Counted from the stretch's first letter, positions 27,401 through 41,400 are shown. The stretch: DNA of 64,000 bases from Bradysia coprophila (GCF_014529535.1 NC_050735.1:1674001-1738000), one strand, 5' to 3'. Numbers and translations are program-made. Notes: a model not told the origin generated them from the sequence alone.

Positions 27401-27779
27401 GCGCAACTCTTTCACCAAGCGATTGTATTCGCATTATTATAAGGTAGCCGGTGAATTTAGAAAGGAATTTGCTGAAATAAAACATTTACGACAAATTTCA
27501 GCCCAATTAGTCATTCAATTCTCCGGCATTGACCGAAATGTTGTTGAATTATTGATTGCGAAAATGCTATCAATTGATTTCCTTGTATTGCATCAGGGAG
27601 AGAATGTTACGAGGGGTGAGGTTAACACATAGATGGTGTTAATGATTTCGACACAAAAATGGAAATTAATGGTTAATACTCACTGCAGTTACGTTTTCAA
27701 CTTCTGCCGAGCACATATGGCAAAAGTATTTATGTGAATTATGAAGTTGATCTTCCAAAACCACCACGGACTCAGCCAT
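24470..27779 (-). CDS. RNF126: RNF126/RNF115-like RING-H2 E3 ubiquitin ligase
   Basis: Cytosolic E3 ligase of the BCA2/RNF126 family, involved in protein quality control and receptor trafficking. Exons 27779-27684, 26468-26364, 26298-25825, 25753-25630 and 24711-24470 close in phase to 346 residues. An N-terminal C2C2 zinc finger is split between exons 1 and 2 (YFCHMCSAEV ... YTCPICSSGF). A middle part includes GNPGDYVYSRDSLDTIVTQL and TGPPPLTKDKI, typical of the family. The RING-H2 runs CSICWEDF ... LPCVHIYHENCIVPWLE ... CPVCRKTL. The tail is serine-rich, as in relatives. The exon 4 donor is a strong GTAAGT; reading through it gives a shorter alternative end at 25559. An ATTAAA overlaps the stop codon. 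Intron 1 (1.2 kb) and intron 4 (0.9 kb, with a foldback element) are long. Confidence 0.94.
24762..25460. mobile_element. Foldback element in intron 4 of the RING ligase gene
   Basis: A 0.7 kb element with inverted arms of about 187 bases, 24762-24948 and 25271-25460, including GAGGGATTCTTTTGAAAAAC and TTTCAAAAAAATTCTTCGAA. The centre holds two direct copies, period about 180 bases, of a segment with GTGTGGGGTGTCAT and AAAGGTAATTGCA. No transposase frame. A solo arm is at 12343-12484. Confidence 0.8.
26469..27683 (-). other. Intron 1 of the RING ligase gene
   Basis: A 1.2 kb AT-rich intron. I see no conserved exon, structural RNA or clear mobile element in it. Short open frames are judged random. 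Confidence 0.5.
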
Positions 27780-28298
27780 TTTTTTTTTCGTTTAAGATTT
27801 TTTTTCCTGTCTACAATGTTTAACGCTTATAAATGCAGGCAAATTTTACCGACTTCGTAATTTCTATGTGCGATTTTATACAGTTTCGATTGTAAACCAG
27901 TAAATCAATGGCATTTACACGTAAAAAAAGATTTTACAAAAGTCTACGATCGGACCATCGAAAATCGAAACGTCAAGCAGCTTATGGTTTTTTTCAAATA
28001 CAACACCACCGTTGGCCACATAAGCGCTCGTGTTTGCATCTAGTACAGCTCCTAATCAAAGGATGAACATTTTCTCAGTCTTCGCTCGCTTTAGAGTTTT
28101 TGCTCTCATGACCCTCGCGGAACAAACTATACGTTTCGACATGGTAAATATATAAACTGCAGTCTCGTATCATTAATTGCACATCTAGAGCCTTATAAAG
28201 CCTAGAGACACTCAATGTCATAAATAACAATTTTTTTGTCGCTTTTAATAGGTTCGGTCTAGGCCTACAGTTTCCAAATGTTTGCCGAGGGGTTGCTC

Positions 28299-28500
28299 AA
28301 CACATTCAAAATAATTGCGGCCTGTCAACTTTCGGCACCCACGACTTTACTTAAATAGTCGTGGAATGCCTCCAAATAAATTTCTAAAAATCTAGAATTC
28401 AGTTTTGGATTTTTAGAAATTTATTTGGAGGCATTCCCCGACTATTTAAGTAAAGTCCAGGGTGCCGAAAGTTGGCAAGCCGCAATTAATTCAATGTGTT
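28299..28500. mobile_element. MITE that is nearly one long hairpin
   Basis: Arms 28299-28392 and 28408-28500 are reverse complements with few mismatches, separated by a 15-base loop. Shared blocks are TTTGGAGGCATTCC, GACTATTTAAGTAAAGT, GTGCCGAAAGTT and AACACATT. No coding capacity. Confidence 0.85.
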
Positions 28501-28674
28501 CTTATTAATATGATTAATCACTCAATAACCATGTCAGTCGTCTGAAATCAGTTTCAAATCATATTAAATAAACGTGAAATAACGATTTATCAAGTGTAAT
28601 CACCAAAATTTCACTGATTAGACGAGATCCAATTTTTGCGTAATCAAAGTGAGTAACCCCTTCATGTTTGCTTC

Positions 28675-28791
28675 ATAGAGTTACACTCGAGAGGTGGCAT
28701 GGTGGCACTGATGCTAATCGGCATCAAAAATTACATGGTCATTCAGTAAAAATGACAGCGCCAACATGCCATCTCTTGAGTGTAACTCTAT
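28675..28791. mobile_element. 117-bp MITE
   Basis: Arms ATAGAGTTACACTCGAGAGG... (28675-28701) and its near-exact complement (28765-28791) enclose about 63 bases. Non-coding and well preserved, so probably fairly young. Confidence 0.8.
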
Positions 28792-31700
28792 GGTTTGCTT
28801 ACTGCATGTGCGACGTATAGTGTCAAAATTGACAGAATTCTTTTATACTAATGCCAATTTTAACACTATACTCGCCTTCTGCTTATTTTGCATTTTTTAT
28901 GTGTTGCACGAACGTAATCTACTATTACTTGTAAGTGCAATATTGTCTTCCGATACGATGATACGATGTTGTATTATAAATCGGAACTAAAAAGTTACTT
29001 TGATCACGGAGGCAGTAACAGCCAAATTTTCTAACTTCTTACTACAAATTTTATATAGCAAAAAAAGCCACCGAACCATTTAAATTCTGCTGCCAACTGT
29101 CTTCGTGGGTCTCTTGGCCAAGGCTGTAAACTTCAATGAACGTCAACACAAGGTATGGTCGAATTTCAAACTTTGTATGGAGCAAAGAAACTCATGAGAG
29201 GTGAGTTTGTTTATATGAAATCGCCATGTCCTCCGCTTTGTATGAATAGACCATACCTGGTTTTTACTTTCATTTAGTTTATGAGATAGCCGGGAACACA
29301 CCACGTTCTGATAATTTTACATATAAAAAATATGTGGTGAATTACAGCGACAGCAATCATCACGGGAGGAGAATTTATTGTCATCAAGTGTGTCAAACGC
29401 GTATCTGTATCTGCGTTACCTCCTTTGCAACTCACTTACCGGATTCTATCCTAAACTGTTCTGACAGAACCTATTCATCATTTAAGAAACTAATGTAAAA
29501 GTTGTAGCCAAATTCATTCGAATATGCCGCCTTGAAAAAGTTCACGCAATGTCCACAATACGTTTTATGGAACATCTACTACTAAAAAACTAAAAAAGTT
29601 TTTATCGTCCAACAAGAAAGCACACATGCACACACACACCACACACTCATCCACAAATCGCACACAGGTTGCAATTATGTTTATATTCTGTGTATTTCAT
29701 TCGTGTTGTGTTGTTGAATAACTTCATTTTCGTTTATTTTTGTGTAATCAAAAAAATCTAATTTAATTGAAGATTCTTCCAATTTTGGTAATTTATTGAA
29801 TGTCTCATATTGTTTCGAATCAGATTTGCATCGATTGGGCAGCCTTTTCGTCATTAATTCATTTAAATTTGCTCGGATCGAAAATCTTTTTTGTAACTCA
29901 CAATTACATTGAGAGAGAGACACCACTGATAATGTTGACGTCATTTTTTTTGTAGTTTTCATGTCCAAACATCCATTTGCTGAATGAAGTGATTTTTTTC
30001 GTTTGAGAAAGTAATTAATTTTGAATAAAAGTTTGCTGAGAGCTGCATCTTACTGTGCTAAAAATCGATTAAAACTGTTGGAAAACCAGATTGTGGAAGA
30101 AAGTCTGACAAAAATTGGTAAGTTTTTCATTCAATTCAGTCGATTTTTTGTTCAAAATGATCCAACCATTTTTCTGTCGACTTTTTGTACGGAAAACAAA
30201 AGTTGAATTATTTCAACGTCTACATCTTTGCAATAATTGGTTGATATTTTTCGGATTTATTAAAAAAGATTCGTCGACTAGTATATACAGCAAAGTTTAA
30301 TTTGAATAAGAAAATTTTTATTGTGAAAATCAGATCTGCACTTTGACCTTCAAACATTGTCGGAGGTAACAACATCATAAACATCAAACATTTTAAACAA
30401 ATTTTCTCAAGGTTTTCATTGTAAATTTTTGTTAATGAAATTGAGAATCAGCAAATATCATTTTCGTGCAATTGAAACGTTTAATTTGACAATATTAACA
30501 ATACTCAGCGACAACCATTATATGGCTGACTATCGCATTATTATTAAGTATTTATCAAGCTTAACAGTATACAAACAGTGAATTGAGTTTCGTTTGTGTA
30601 GAATTTTATCGGTATTTTAGATTAGCATTTAAAAGGAGTTTGTGGTATTTGTTAGCTGTTTATATACACAAAACTTGCCCCCCTTTTAGGTCGAGAAGAT
30701 GGTTTTTCTGTTAATTACTTCACTCGCTCCAATAGCTGTAAGACATGATTTTGTTAGCATTTTCGGTTGGAATTGACGACGACTAAGAAGCCGTCATTTA
30801 CCGATTTTCTTCCGTATTCACTTTTTGATTGTGAATGACTTGGATCGATTGGACTCCAAACTTTGGAGATAAATCACAAGAAGCTTTGATATGCCAACAC
30901 CGTTTTTAAGTCTCATTTTAATGGTACAGATCCTGAAAATGGTGCTTCTTCTTCAAAGTTTGTTGATCCGAAGCAAGGCCGAAGTCAGCACAAGAAACCA
31001 TTTATATCATTTTGTCCTATTGATAAGAACTATTTCTTCATGACAGAAATTTCAAGAACACAGCTAATCGCTGCTGTTACGACCTTTTTAGATCCTAATC
31101 ACTTAACCGATAACGGTACTTTTGTGCAGATATCACAGAAAATTGATTGCAATTGCTAATTCAATTCGTTTTCCGTCATGGTTACTTTTCCCATTTGTAT
31201 TTTATCTGTGCAAATGACAAAATCTGTGTTGAAACGGCAAGCCAATCGTCATTTATAACGATTAAATCTGTACAGGAGTTCTTGTGCCTAAAGTATCGTC
31301 CGCTGTTCGGCACAAAATCTTTTATTTCGCTTGTTTAAACATTGATTTTACTTTTAATGTACTTGATGAAGCTTAAAGCTTATTGCTAATTTTTGGTCGT
31401 TGTTGTCGACGACAGATGACTCGCAGTTCCTGAATCGATAAGCACAAGATCAAACTTTCAGTTACAAATGTTTTCTTGTAAATGAATTCACTCTCTTAGT
31501 GTTGAGCAAATTGATAATTTGTTATTCATCGCTCTTATATGTATAAAGGAAAAATTCCAATGAGAATGTTCTCGTGCAACTTTCCCTTTCAAAATTTGAA
31601 TGACACACGTAACTCAAACACTTAGGCTGTAATTGGAGAAACGAATTTTCTTACAAGGAAGTGTAGACATTAGTTATTGCTAAGTTGAATAATATTTCAG

Positions 31701-34700
31701 TGATAGATCAATTTCGACATTAAATCAATGTCATTATCTGTATTCATAATGATTGTTTTCAGCCGCTGATGATGACACCGATTTGATGCTGAAATTGATT
31801 TGTTCCCGAGTTTAATTTTAATTATTGATCCCTAATCAATTAAATAGTCTGATTAAACATCGGCATTTATGGAACATGGAAGGGATTTGCATGTAACGAA
31901 TGCACTGAAAAGATCAAAGGTAATGACAGTTTCCTCTTACAAGGCCCTTATTGGCTACCGAAAGGCCCTTCGGGAGATACACGACAACAAATCACAAAAG
32001 GCCCTCTATGCATACGAAAAATCGAAAGACCCTTCGAGCATCGAGCTTCTCTTAGGACCAGTTCCGTACTGCCTTCCACAGACCACAATCAACAAAAAAC
32101 TAAATCTTACACCAAGTTCCATGACCGACAAACTCAAGTAGCATTATGTCCATACAGGCGATGTAAATGGCCATTTCGTATTTACGTAATTTTGTGGTAC
32201 CCGTGTTCGACGGCAAGATCGGTAAAAATGTAACATATTGAAATATATATGGTGTAAATGGATGTTTCTTGAACACAATGAACCTAATATCCGTATAAGA
32301 AAATACCATCCAACGCGTGTAATTACGTAATATACGAAAATCCCATTTACGTACGTAGTTCACCACTGTGATGGCCTTATATTACCATTTGTTGTATGAA
32401 TGAGTGGCCTTAAAAAAAATTTGTCATTCAACCCCGACAGTCTTTTGTGTATTGTGTAACTGGTGCGGGCCTGTCACCACAGAGCATTTCCCGCAATTGA
32501 AGAAATTTGTTACTAAAATTGAATGAAGTAGACATTTTGTTATTCATTCATATACTGTATATGCAAAGCTCCCTTCTACAACCAAAGTGCACAACGACCA
32601 GAGTCTCACAATAGCTCATAGCTCTCCTTACCATTATATTGGAAAACTATTTTGCTTCCCAATTAAGGGACAGATATTGTGCTTCTGATAAATGATGTGG
32701 TAAGAGTTATCTTGTACCGTGTTGTCATGTAAGATTAAAAACGTTGCCACGTAGGGCGATCATTAGTTACATCGAAACTTAAGCCCTTCCATTCATACAT
32801 TAAACTTTTCACCATAAAATGTATCCAAAACTGTTGTTTTCATTCACAAAAATGATTGTTCTATTGATGTCACGATCAACAATGCGCCATAACAGAAACA
32901 TAAATCGGAACAAAAGTAGACACAAAAAAATCATCATCTCGAATATGTATAACTTACACAAAAACACCCATATGAGCGACAACAATAACAAAATAGGGAA
33001 AAAAAACCTAATAGAAAATGGCTACCAAAAAGTGTGTGTGCTATTAACGACCTTGAAAACGTTAACTATGTCAGTGTGCGAAATGCGAAACAGCATCAAA
33101 ATCTGTAAATGTGTCTTAACGTATGTACGAAGAACATATTCTTACTGTTAAATACGAAATTACTGGCTGCATTGGTGAGCGAAGTCTGTTTTCTTATTAC
33201 CATCTCATACACGGTTCGGATACTCGCTTTTTTTCGGATGTTAGTGTTTGTGCGGAGCCTGAGTTTGATTTTTTCTGTTTATTCGCAGTATGGTCATATT
33301 ATCACCATACTCTAGTGTAAAACATTGTAATGAAAGTCATGAGTGGAGAATGAATGTGTATTAAAAGTGTATATGCACTGTCATACAGTCGGAATCGCTA
33401 CCGACCGGTTAAATTTAACGTTATATTCGTTGAATTTCTGTCTTGGCTTGTCTTTGCCCGTATGGGATTGGACATAAAGTGCATAAATATGTGTGTATTG
33501 TTGACGTTCATATTATCATTATAACGAAAATACCTACTTGTCAGCAGTAGTTACGAATTCATCTACTTAGTGTGAACACAGTGAATATAGAAGTGACTAT
33601 CAGTTTTGGCTAAAGTAGGGACTAGTTCTGTATAAACATTGGTTTTTGTGGTCAAACAGTGTTTGGGATTTGTTGTTTTTAATCTAAATACAGAATGATA
33701 GCGGACGCAAAACCTCTTAACAAAATAGTGATAACCGTTCAATGAATGTTCGCCATCGACGAGTTTTTAGTTTTGGGAGAGTTACAATCAACCACAGATT
33801 GATAAAGTGTAAGAACCATTTTGTCAAACCGAATTCACAACCAACATCGATTTCGTAATCTTGAGAAAACGTTTTCAATTAATAAGTCAGTTTTTTTTTC
33901 GTTTCGTTTATATTGCGACATAATGGATACGTTATAGTCTTTTTTCGCTTCCATTTTAACATAACTTAATCGACATTACGTATTCTATACTGTGTCTCTG
34001 TATGCACGGATATATAGTAAAGTTAAAAATTTTTATTAATTCGAACGACCGAAATAAAAGTATAAATCGCAAAGGCAAAGTCGTGAAAGTTTTTTTTAGT
34101 TTTGTTTTCCTTCATCAAATTAAAAGTGTACATGGATTTGGTGGTGTCTTATTAGGTCTCTCTCGGGTACTCCACTTGTTTATCGAAAAACAAATACGAC
34201 CAACAACAATGTCAGCTGTGAATGTGAAACACCGATGTCTCTATCATACAATTTAAAAAAAATATTTTTAAACAACCTGTCTGCTTATGTGTAAGTGATT
34301 CGAATGGTTTCGCGTGATATATGGCGGTGTCGTTAACAAATAAAATGAAATATATAGAAAATTCAGTTTAGTTCAGTTACGTGCCAAGTTGGATGGTGGA
34401 ATATTTTTTTCTGTTTTCATTTATAACATTGTAGCTGTTGATCTGAATTGAAATCACTTGATTAATAAACGAACAGAAGGCATCAATAGACATTTTCGTC
34501 AAAGGTAAATTTCAATTTCAAGGAAATTCCCTTGTCGAGGTCGTTTTGGATTCGTCGGAGTAGGAAGTAAATAGAAAAAATTAGATGTGGTATGACAGGG
34601 ATCAATTGAATTTAAAGGTTTGTGTAGCTTGTTTTTAACCAGATGGACAAGGCATCGTGATTTTCGCTAAAATTTATTTTTATTTTAAGTGAGACTTTCA

Positions 34701-36759
34701 CACAGTCTTTCGACTGTTATTTTCCTACTGACAAACTCTTTACAAAGTTTACACCAGATCCATGATTATTATCTGAGAATCGACCGAACATACATCACAG
34801 CCTCTTTTATATATTTTCACTTAGTTTGGCATTGTCAGCAGATTTAACATTGAACGCATTTTACGTTCCTATTTTCTACATCCATACACATCGATTGAAC
34901 GCCATTTTAACGCAACAGACCTCTCCAACAGAATGTATATAAATTGTGACCCCGGCAAATAGTTTTTTTTTTCTTAATTGATCATTCCAATGACTTCATT
35001 CAAAAACATGTGATAAATTTGATGAGGATCCATAGGATGTGAACGAATCGAATCAGACCCCCGATACAAGAACCAAACCGAAGAATTTTACCAATAAATT
35101 TTGATGGTCACACAGCATCATTTTGATCATCTCAATCAATTTTGCTCTAAGAAAAATATCGAGTAAATTGTGATTTGAATAAAATGTTACAGTCGCAGCC
35201 GATATGGAGTGTAAATGAGTAAAAATGAATGAAAGGAAAATATGAAAATTCAGTAGCCTTATCTCACCCCGAATACAAGCGAATAACATTAGACTGGACT
35301 ATAAAAAAATGTTTCAAAACAACAATATATCTCGAAACGCATAGTTTAACTTTGTGTTTTTGTTGTTGTTGTTGTTGCTGTTGTGTAGATATATCTATAT
35401 AAATACGCAAAGGTGTTTATTTCTATAAATAAACACACTGAATTTTTATCATATAAACAGCCACGGAGCACAGCGACTCGCAAAACAAGTGCAATATATT
35501 TATTGTTGCTTTTCTTAACTTGTTATTCGGTGTGGTATTGGTGCGTTATATGAATACATTTTAAATAATTTTTTTTTTTCTTCTTTTTAAATAAGAAATC
35601 ATAATCGACCAATTCAGAAACTCAGACATACACGCTTACAGTTTTAGGACATGTACACAAAACCAGAAATATGGTCGTTGGACAGAAAAATATATTTTTT
35701 TTTATTTCTGTCTTATCTTTTCCAGTTGAATGTTAAGATTTTTATTTGCTTGCATTTAGCCATTGCTCGACACTTTCATGGCATTTTTCTTAAACCTTGT
35801 AGAGAATGAAAGCGAAATTGAGCAGTTTTGTAGAGTTAAGTAGACCCATTTCATTCAACTATTTCGATAACCAACTTTCGACACGACGACATGACCATTT
35901 TTTTTTTGTATTTATATAATTAAATTAAGCACTTCGCTATACATTGTTGCATGTGTGCATGTCGCGAATAATCATTTTTCAGAGTCAAATCAATTGAGAT
36001 TTTATGCTAAAAATGGATTTTTATGTCTTATTGCTTATGTTCTCTCTGTCTCAGTTCTCTATTTCTCTTACAGTAGGAAAATATGTTCGCCGAGTTTGAC
36101 TACAATCGGTTAACTTAATTAAAACGCTAGGACGCTATATTCTAAACCTAATTTACGAGACGATTATCGACTTGACTGAAGTAACACCTCGGTGTTTACG
36201 GAAAAATTTACAGTCGCTTGGTGTTTTCATTCAACCATTCGGGGCTCAAATGTTGAGCCGAATTTTATGATATCATATCCGACAGTCAGCTGGTTTAGTG
36301 TACACAAACTTATCACTTTCGAGTGATATCAGTTTCCATTTCGAAAAATTCAAAATATTTTTGTGTTCATCGGCCAACTTTGGGTGTATTGTTATGGTTG
36401 TTTATCGCAAATTAATCTTGTGCCTGATGCTAATGATTTTTAAGATACTTAAGGAAAAGAGTGCATGGACAGTCATCGTATCTCCTTTGCTCGGATATTA
36501 GTCACACTTTTTTTTCTTCCATATGCATTTATCTCTAACATTTATGTAAATGAAGGATTATTGATTGCCCCGAACGTGCCAATAGACCTCAGCAAAGAAC
36601 TCTTCTTCTTCAAGATTTTCAATATTTTCTCTGAAACCACGGAGGTTACTGCATTAGGAGATGTTCCAATGTTTGCTCTGAATTATTACATAATCTGCAT
36701 AGTGATGAATCTTTCACTCCAATTCTTGCAAGGTGTTTATATATATAGATTTTAGATTT

Positions 36760-37380
36760 ATCTGTTTGGGACGATCATTTAAGATCTCGAAACACAGATC
36801 TGTTGATCCATTGTTTCCATTCCCGGTCATCATGTAAATCATGGCAGCCTTCCTGTTGCCGATAGGAACCTGTCTAAGATACCAGGTCCTATTGCAGCAA
36901 TTTCCGAAGGAACCACCTCGTAGTCTCCAAGAATGCTGCGTCTTAGTTGAAGAAATTTGGGGCAATCACGTATCAAGTGTGCGCACCCGTTTCTTCTTCT
37001 AGATCGCAGGAACATCTGGGAGTGTCCGAAAGCCTCAACTTATTCATGTGCCGATTCAGCCCGCAATGTCCCGTAATCGCTCCTACTATACTCTTCTAAT
37101 GCGATTTCGGTCCATTTTGAGCAAATCTTTGGCCCATTTTTTTAGGCTTAGGGAAGAAGCATTTCGTGTGAACGCCTCCATTATACCCTTCCCAGCGTTC
37201 TGCGTGTTTACGCTTGACCCAGTCTTCCAGGGCTCTTTTACACTCCGACTGGGGAATCGGAAGGTACGGTTCAGGCCCGTTTGCCTCAGTCGCCGAGCCT
37301 TCTTTGGCCAGCTTATCCGCTTCCTCATTTCCCTCCACGCCGGAATGTCCTGGTACCTAGACCAAATTGATCCGAAGGTG
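36760..37380 (-). pseudogene. Decayed non-LTR retrotransposon, RNase H and C-terminal region
   Basis: On the minus strand from about 37380 the reading VPGHSGVEGNEEADKLAKEG is the classic RNase H end of I/R1-type elements. A frameshift near 37090 moves the reading to ITGHCGLNRHMNKL, then SDTPRCSCDLEEE and AHLIRDCPKFLQLRR, the Cys-His tail. It ends near 36760. It is a different family from the relic at 22.9-23.6 kb and is less decayed. Confidence 0.78.
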
Positions 37381-38409
37381 TTTATATAACAGATCGTGCC
37401 CCGTTTGTTTTCTAAAGTTGTCGACGTAGATTTTTCGACTTACTGATACGATAGATGATGGGTTTATGTCCTGCCATGTTTTAACGTTTGAATCATTTTG
37501 CTGTTCCAATTATAATTCTTTGAAGTCAGACGTGACTTACTTAGGGGTCGTTCAAATAGTACGCACGCTGAAAAAGACGATTGTTAGACCGCACTCTCAC
37601 CGGAAAAAACAGCGTGAAAATTGTTTTAATGACCCCTAACAGTTGTCTACATACAAAATGGGAAGTTATTTTTTTGGTGAGTATACAGTGTGACAACCAA
37701 GTGTGGGTTGTCTGCATGCTCGCAAAAAAAGCTTTCACCGAGCTTTGTACAAAATGTTTCACTCCAAAGTTGGTAACACTTGATTTGTACATTCTTTAGC
37801 GAGTCATCAGGGCGAAATTAGCTATTTTCACCACAAGACATGAAAACGAATTTTGGTTCCGACTTTTTTCATTGTCTCTCGGCACTGATACTATAATAAT
37901 ACAAACACTCGCCCTCTTTTGTCGTGACTGCATCGCCCCTTCATTCCAGAATGCAGTTAAGTATAACCTCGTAACATTATACAAAACACGAAGGAAACGG
38001 TTGCCTTTTCTGATGTTCAAAAACATACACAAACCAGAAACATTTTATTAAAGATTAGATAACTGTAAACCTCTATATATATTATACACGTCACCCGGTT
38101 TTGCCGATAAGAAAAATTAATTTTCCATCTCTTTTCTATTTTTCAAGGTAACACCATTATCAAGTGCAATGCCATCCAGCCACATATTGAACGCTAAACA
38201 AATTCAAAATAAATAAGAAGAAAAAACGGCAGTTTGTTGAAAGCCAACGCAACACAAAAATTTTAAAAACAATACAAAACCTCATTTCCATCGCTTCGAT
38301 ATAAGATGAATTTTCGTTGAAACGAAGTAAAAAGAAAAAAAAATTGAAAAAAAAAATAATTTTTTCTTAAAATAAAATCGAAAACGATCATTCAGCACAC
38401 ACCTTCAAA

Positions 38410-41400
38410 ATGATCAGCAATGTAAATATTCAACAGAGCTTCAACGTATCCGATCATGGTATTGGAAATGGTAATCAAGATGCGAAAAGTGTGTGTGATA
38501 ACTACAATAGTCAGCCAATATCAACGTCGTTGAGTACGCCAATAAATGAAGCTAATGTGATGCATGTCACCGGCGATAATGGCTTTAGCATATACGAACG
38601 GAGTATCGATTTCCATGCGAATTTCGGTGGTGATCATAATGTGGCAACAACCAAAGATACAGCAACACGACTAGTGACCAGTCAGATCGAACCAAATTTA
38701 TTGCTCAAAAATGTTAATAACAACAATCACGTGACCAGTACGGCAGCAGCCAGAGAAATCGAAAATGTGCACAATTATTCGAAGAATTTGTACAGTACCG
38801 ATTCGACATCGTATAGCCGAATGATTGAAAAGAAATCCGGTCGTAATTACAACGATTACGATGATGATGATGATGAAGAGGACGATGACGATGATGACAT
38901 TGACGGAAATGGTGACGTTTCGATGCCAAATGTTGGCAAAATTAATGGTTCTCAGATTGACGATATTCCGACGGCCAAAGGCAAATTGGATGATGATGAT
39001 AAGTCGACGCCCGATCATCATGCACGGCGACCGATGAACGCTTTTCTGATATTTTGTAAGCGTCATCGAGCTATTGTTCGTGAAAAGTATCCGAATTTGG
39101 AAAATCGGTAAGTGCGCGGATGCAAAAGCGGTTAATTATTATTCGCAATTCTTTGAACAGAATGTTACAATCTTTGTCACGGTGCTATGTTCTCTTACTA
39201 AGAACTTAAATATCAAACTGAAAAATATCTTTCTATGCGCAACATATGATGGAAAATGATATAAGGCTCACGTAGGCAGTATCTTGCGATACATAAAAAA
39301 TTCAAAATTAGTCCCTCCGATCTATGGGGACAATAACCTTGTCTAACCCATTAAGGTTATATGATCTGGTTGAACTGGCGAAGATTATCCAATAATCCAG
39401 TTTGACGGGACAGGCAAACTTAGAGAAAGAACTTTTTAGGCAGCAAGTCGTATCGTCTTCATGTTTGATCCGATAAATATTCAGGGTTCAGGTCAGGTTC
39501 AAGCAAGCCCGAACTGGCCATATGAGGCGACTTTAAAAATCACAAGTTAAGTTCAAATTTTATTGAATTTGCTGGGTTCAAGCAGGGATAGCCTTCAGTG
39601 CATATGTCTGGTGTTTACCCTGTACTGTCTCTAAAGTGTCCGCTGTTCACTCAATTATTTCGATTTTTAAAACAGTATTTGGAAGGCTACAACTACGATT
39701 TGATGCATCTTGCCGACCTGATTGATTTTTCAATACCATGAACCGAATCATAGAAAGGCCTAGTTGAGTTGCCATCAAATGAATTACTTTGAATCTTGGG
39801 ACCTGTGCGCATTTTTATCCACCTGAATCCCCAACCCTTTTTCAATTGTTTTTACAATATTTGATCACTCCATTTCAGATCGATAACGAAAATTCTTGGC
39901 GATTGGTGGGCAAATTTAGATCAAGAGGAAAAATTGTGTTACACCAGCTTGGCAAAACAGGTACACAAACTGCAACTACCCAAATTGCAAATATTGTTCG
40001 GTTCATTGAAATACTAAAATCTCATACTTTCAGTACAAAGACGCATTCTTCTCTGCAAATCCAAATTTTAAATGGTACAAATTGCCGGCACCACCACTAC
40101 GCACCCTTTCAACCCGTCCAGGAAACACGGATCGTCCACCGTTCAGTTACGCTTGCACTTATGATGCCGACAACATTACAAATGATTCAATGCACCGCAC
40201 AAACGGCACCGTGCCGATCAACGAGGATGCGCCACCAACCATCGGAACTAAGTCAAATCGTGGACCAAATGTAGGAATTTTCAAATTAGCCGACGAGACG
40301 CAAATGGGTGGTTTGAACAGTTTGATGGCCAGTTACGATTCCAAGTCACTTTCAGGGAACAATAATCTAGGCGAACATGATGGGGAATTAGGTGAGTGGT
40401 GCATTTAGTTCGAAGAAAAACTTTTTTTTTACGAGAAAACTGCCTACTTCCACGCAGACAATGCCATCAATCCGTCGAAAATGAAACTAACACCAACAAA
40501 TCGAACTGAACCGTTCACTAATATGCGATATCATGCTGCCAAAATGCAATTACAAATCGATAATCAAATCAATTCACATGGAAACGACACATCTGCCACT
40601 CCATACGATTCGAAAAGACCAATCAAAGAAATTTCACCATCAGCTGCCGATTTCGAAGATTTTGTTCACCACAAATTGCTGACGCCGGAAAAGAACATCT
40701 TTTTAGAAGACGAAAACCTAAAGAAATCGGCCAGAGCATGCAAAGGCAAAAGATATTTGGAATTTATGAGCTCCGGTAAGATCAGTCCATCATCGAAAAA
40801 GCTGAAAGTTCACCATCCACACTCACCAACATCGAAAGCAACATTTGACAGAGATTTCAAAGAATATCGCCAACAATACAGCACCGCCGATCACATGTAC
40901 GCCAGCCACGATGAGTCGCTGAAAAGTGAATATCGAAAAATGGACGGCACTGACAGCACCGGTGCATTCGATCCGGCTGACAGTAAACTATTCGACGCAT
41001 CCGATTTCGATTTGGAGGAAAAAATCCGTGCACTGCCCGCCCTAAGTTTGGACAAGTATCTGTCGCGTAAACGCGAAACGAAAAAGAAGAAGAAAATCAA
41101 TGCAAAGCGTCCGACCACCACCAAATCACCGCAAACGATCGGCGAGGCTAAAGAGCGGATCCGCATATCGATGGTGGGCAGCCAGAAGCGCAAAGCACGC
41201 AAAGAGAGCATCACCCGGCGTGACATCAATCACGAAACTATGGAAACCGTCGGCCTGTACGACATCGTGGAATCTCCAATGGTCGAGGAAAACATCGCCG
41301 CCCCATTGACCACTGACAATGCGTCCGATCTATTCTTCTTGGCCACAATTGCTGAAGTTGCAGCTGGTGCTGTGAACGCAACGATTGGATCGTCGGCTGA

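Larger units (their letters stand above)
27780..38409. other. 10.6-kb region without supportable genes, upstream of bobby sox
   Basis: The stretch is AT-rich. It holds two MITEs (28299-28500 and 28675-28791), a decayed retrotransposon at 36760-37380 and scattered short open frames of 60-95 codons with no family resemblance. The frame at 29968-29681 (minus) and the divergent one at 30021 are the best of these but have no motif. Part of the region, especially after 37.8 kb, may be 5' leader or intron of bobby sox, whose homologues have long 5' introns; that is inference. Confidence 0.5.

Noticed and set aside
29681-29968. 95-codon minus-strand frame and divergent plus-strand frame at 30021
   Set aside because: Balanced composition but no motif or transcript evidence; noted only as part of the gene-free region.
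31869-32141. 90-codon frame with AGGCCCTT repeats
   Set aside because: No family resemblance, no conserved context; AGGCCCTT recurrence suggests repeat origin.
36298-36755. Two overlapping hydrophobic frames of 67 and 96 codons
   Set aside because: They run into a decayed retrotransposon, overlap each other and match no receptor or transporter family I can recognise.
38698-39066. 122-codon frame on the minus strand opposite bobby sox
   Set aside because: Ile/Val/His-rich antisense of the Asp/Glu-rich part of bobby sox.
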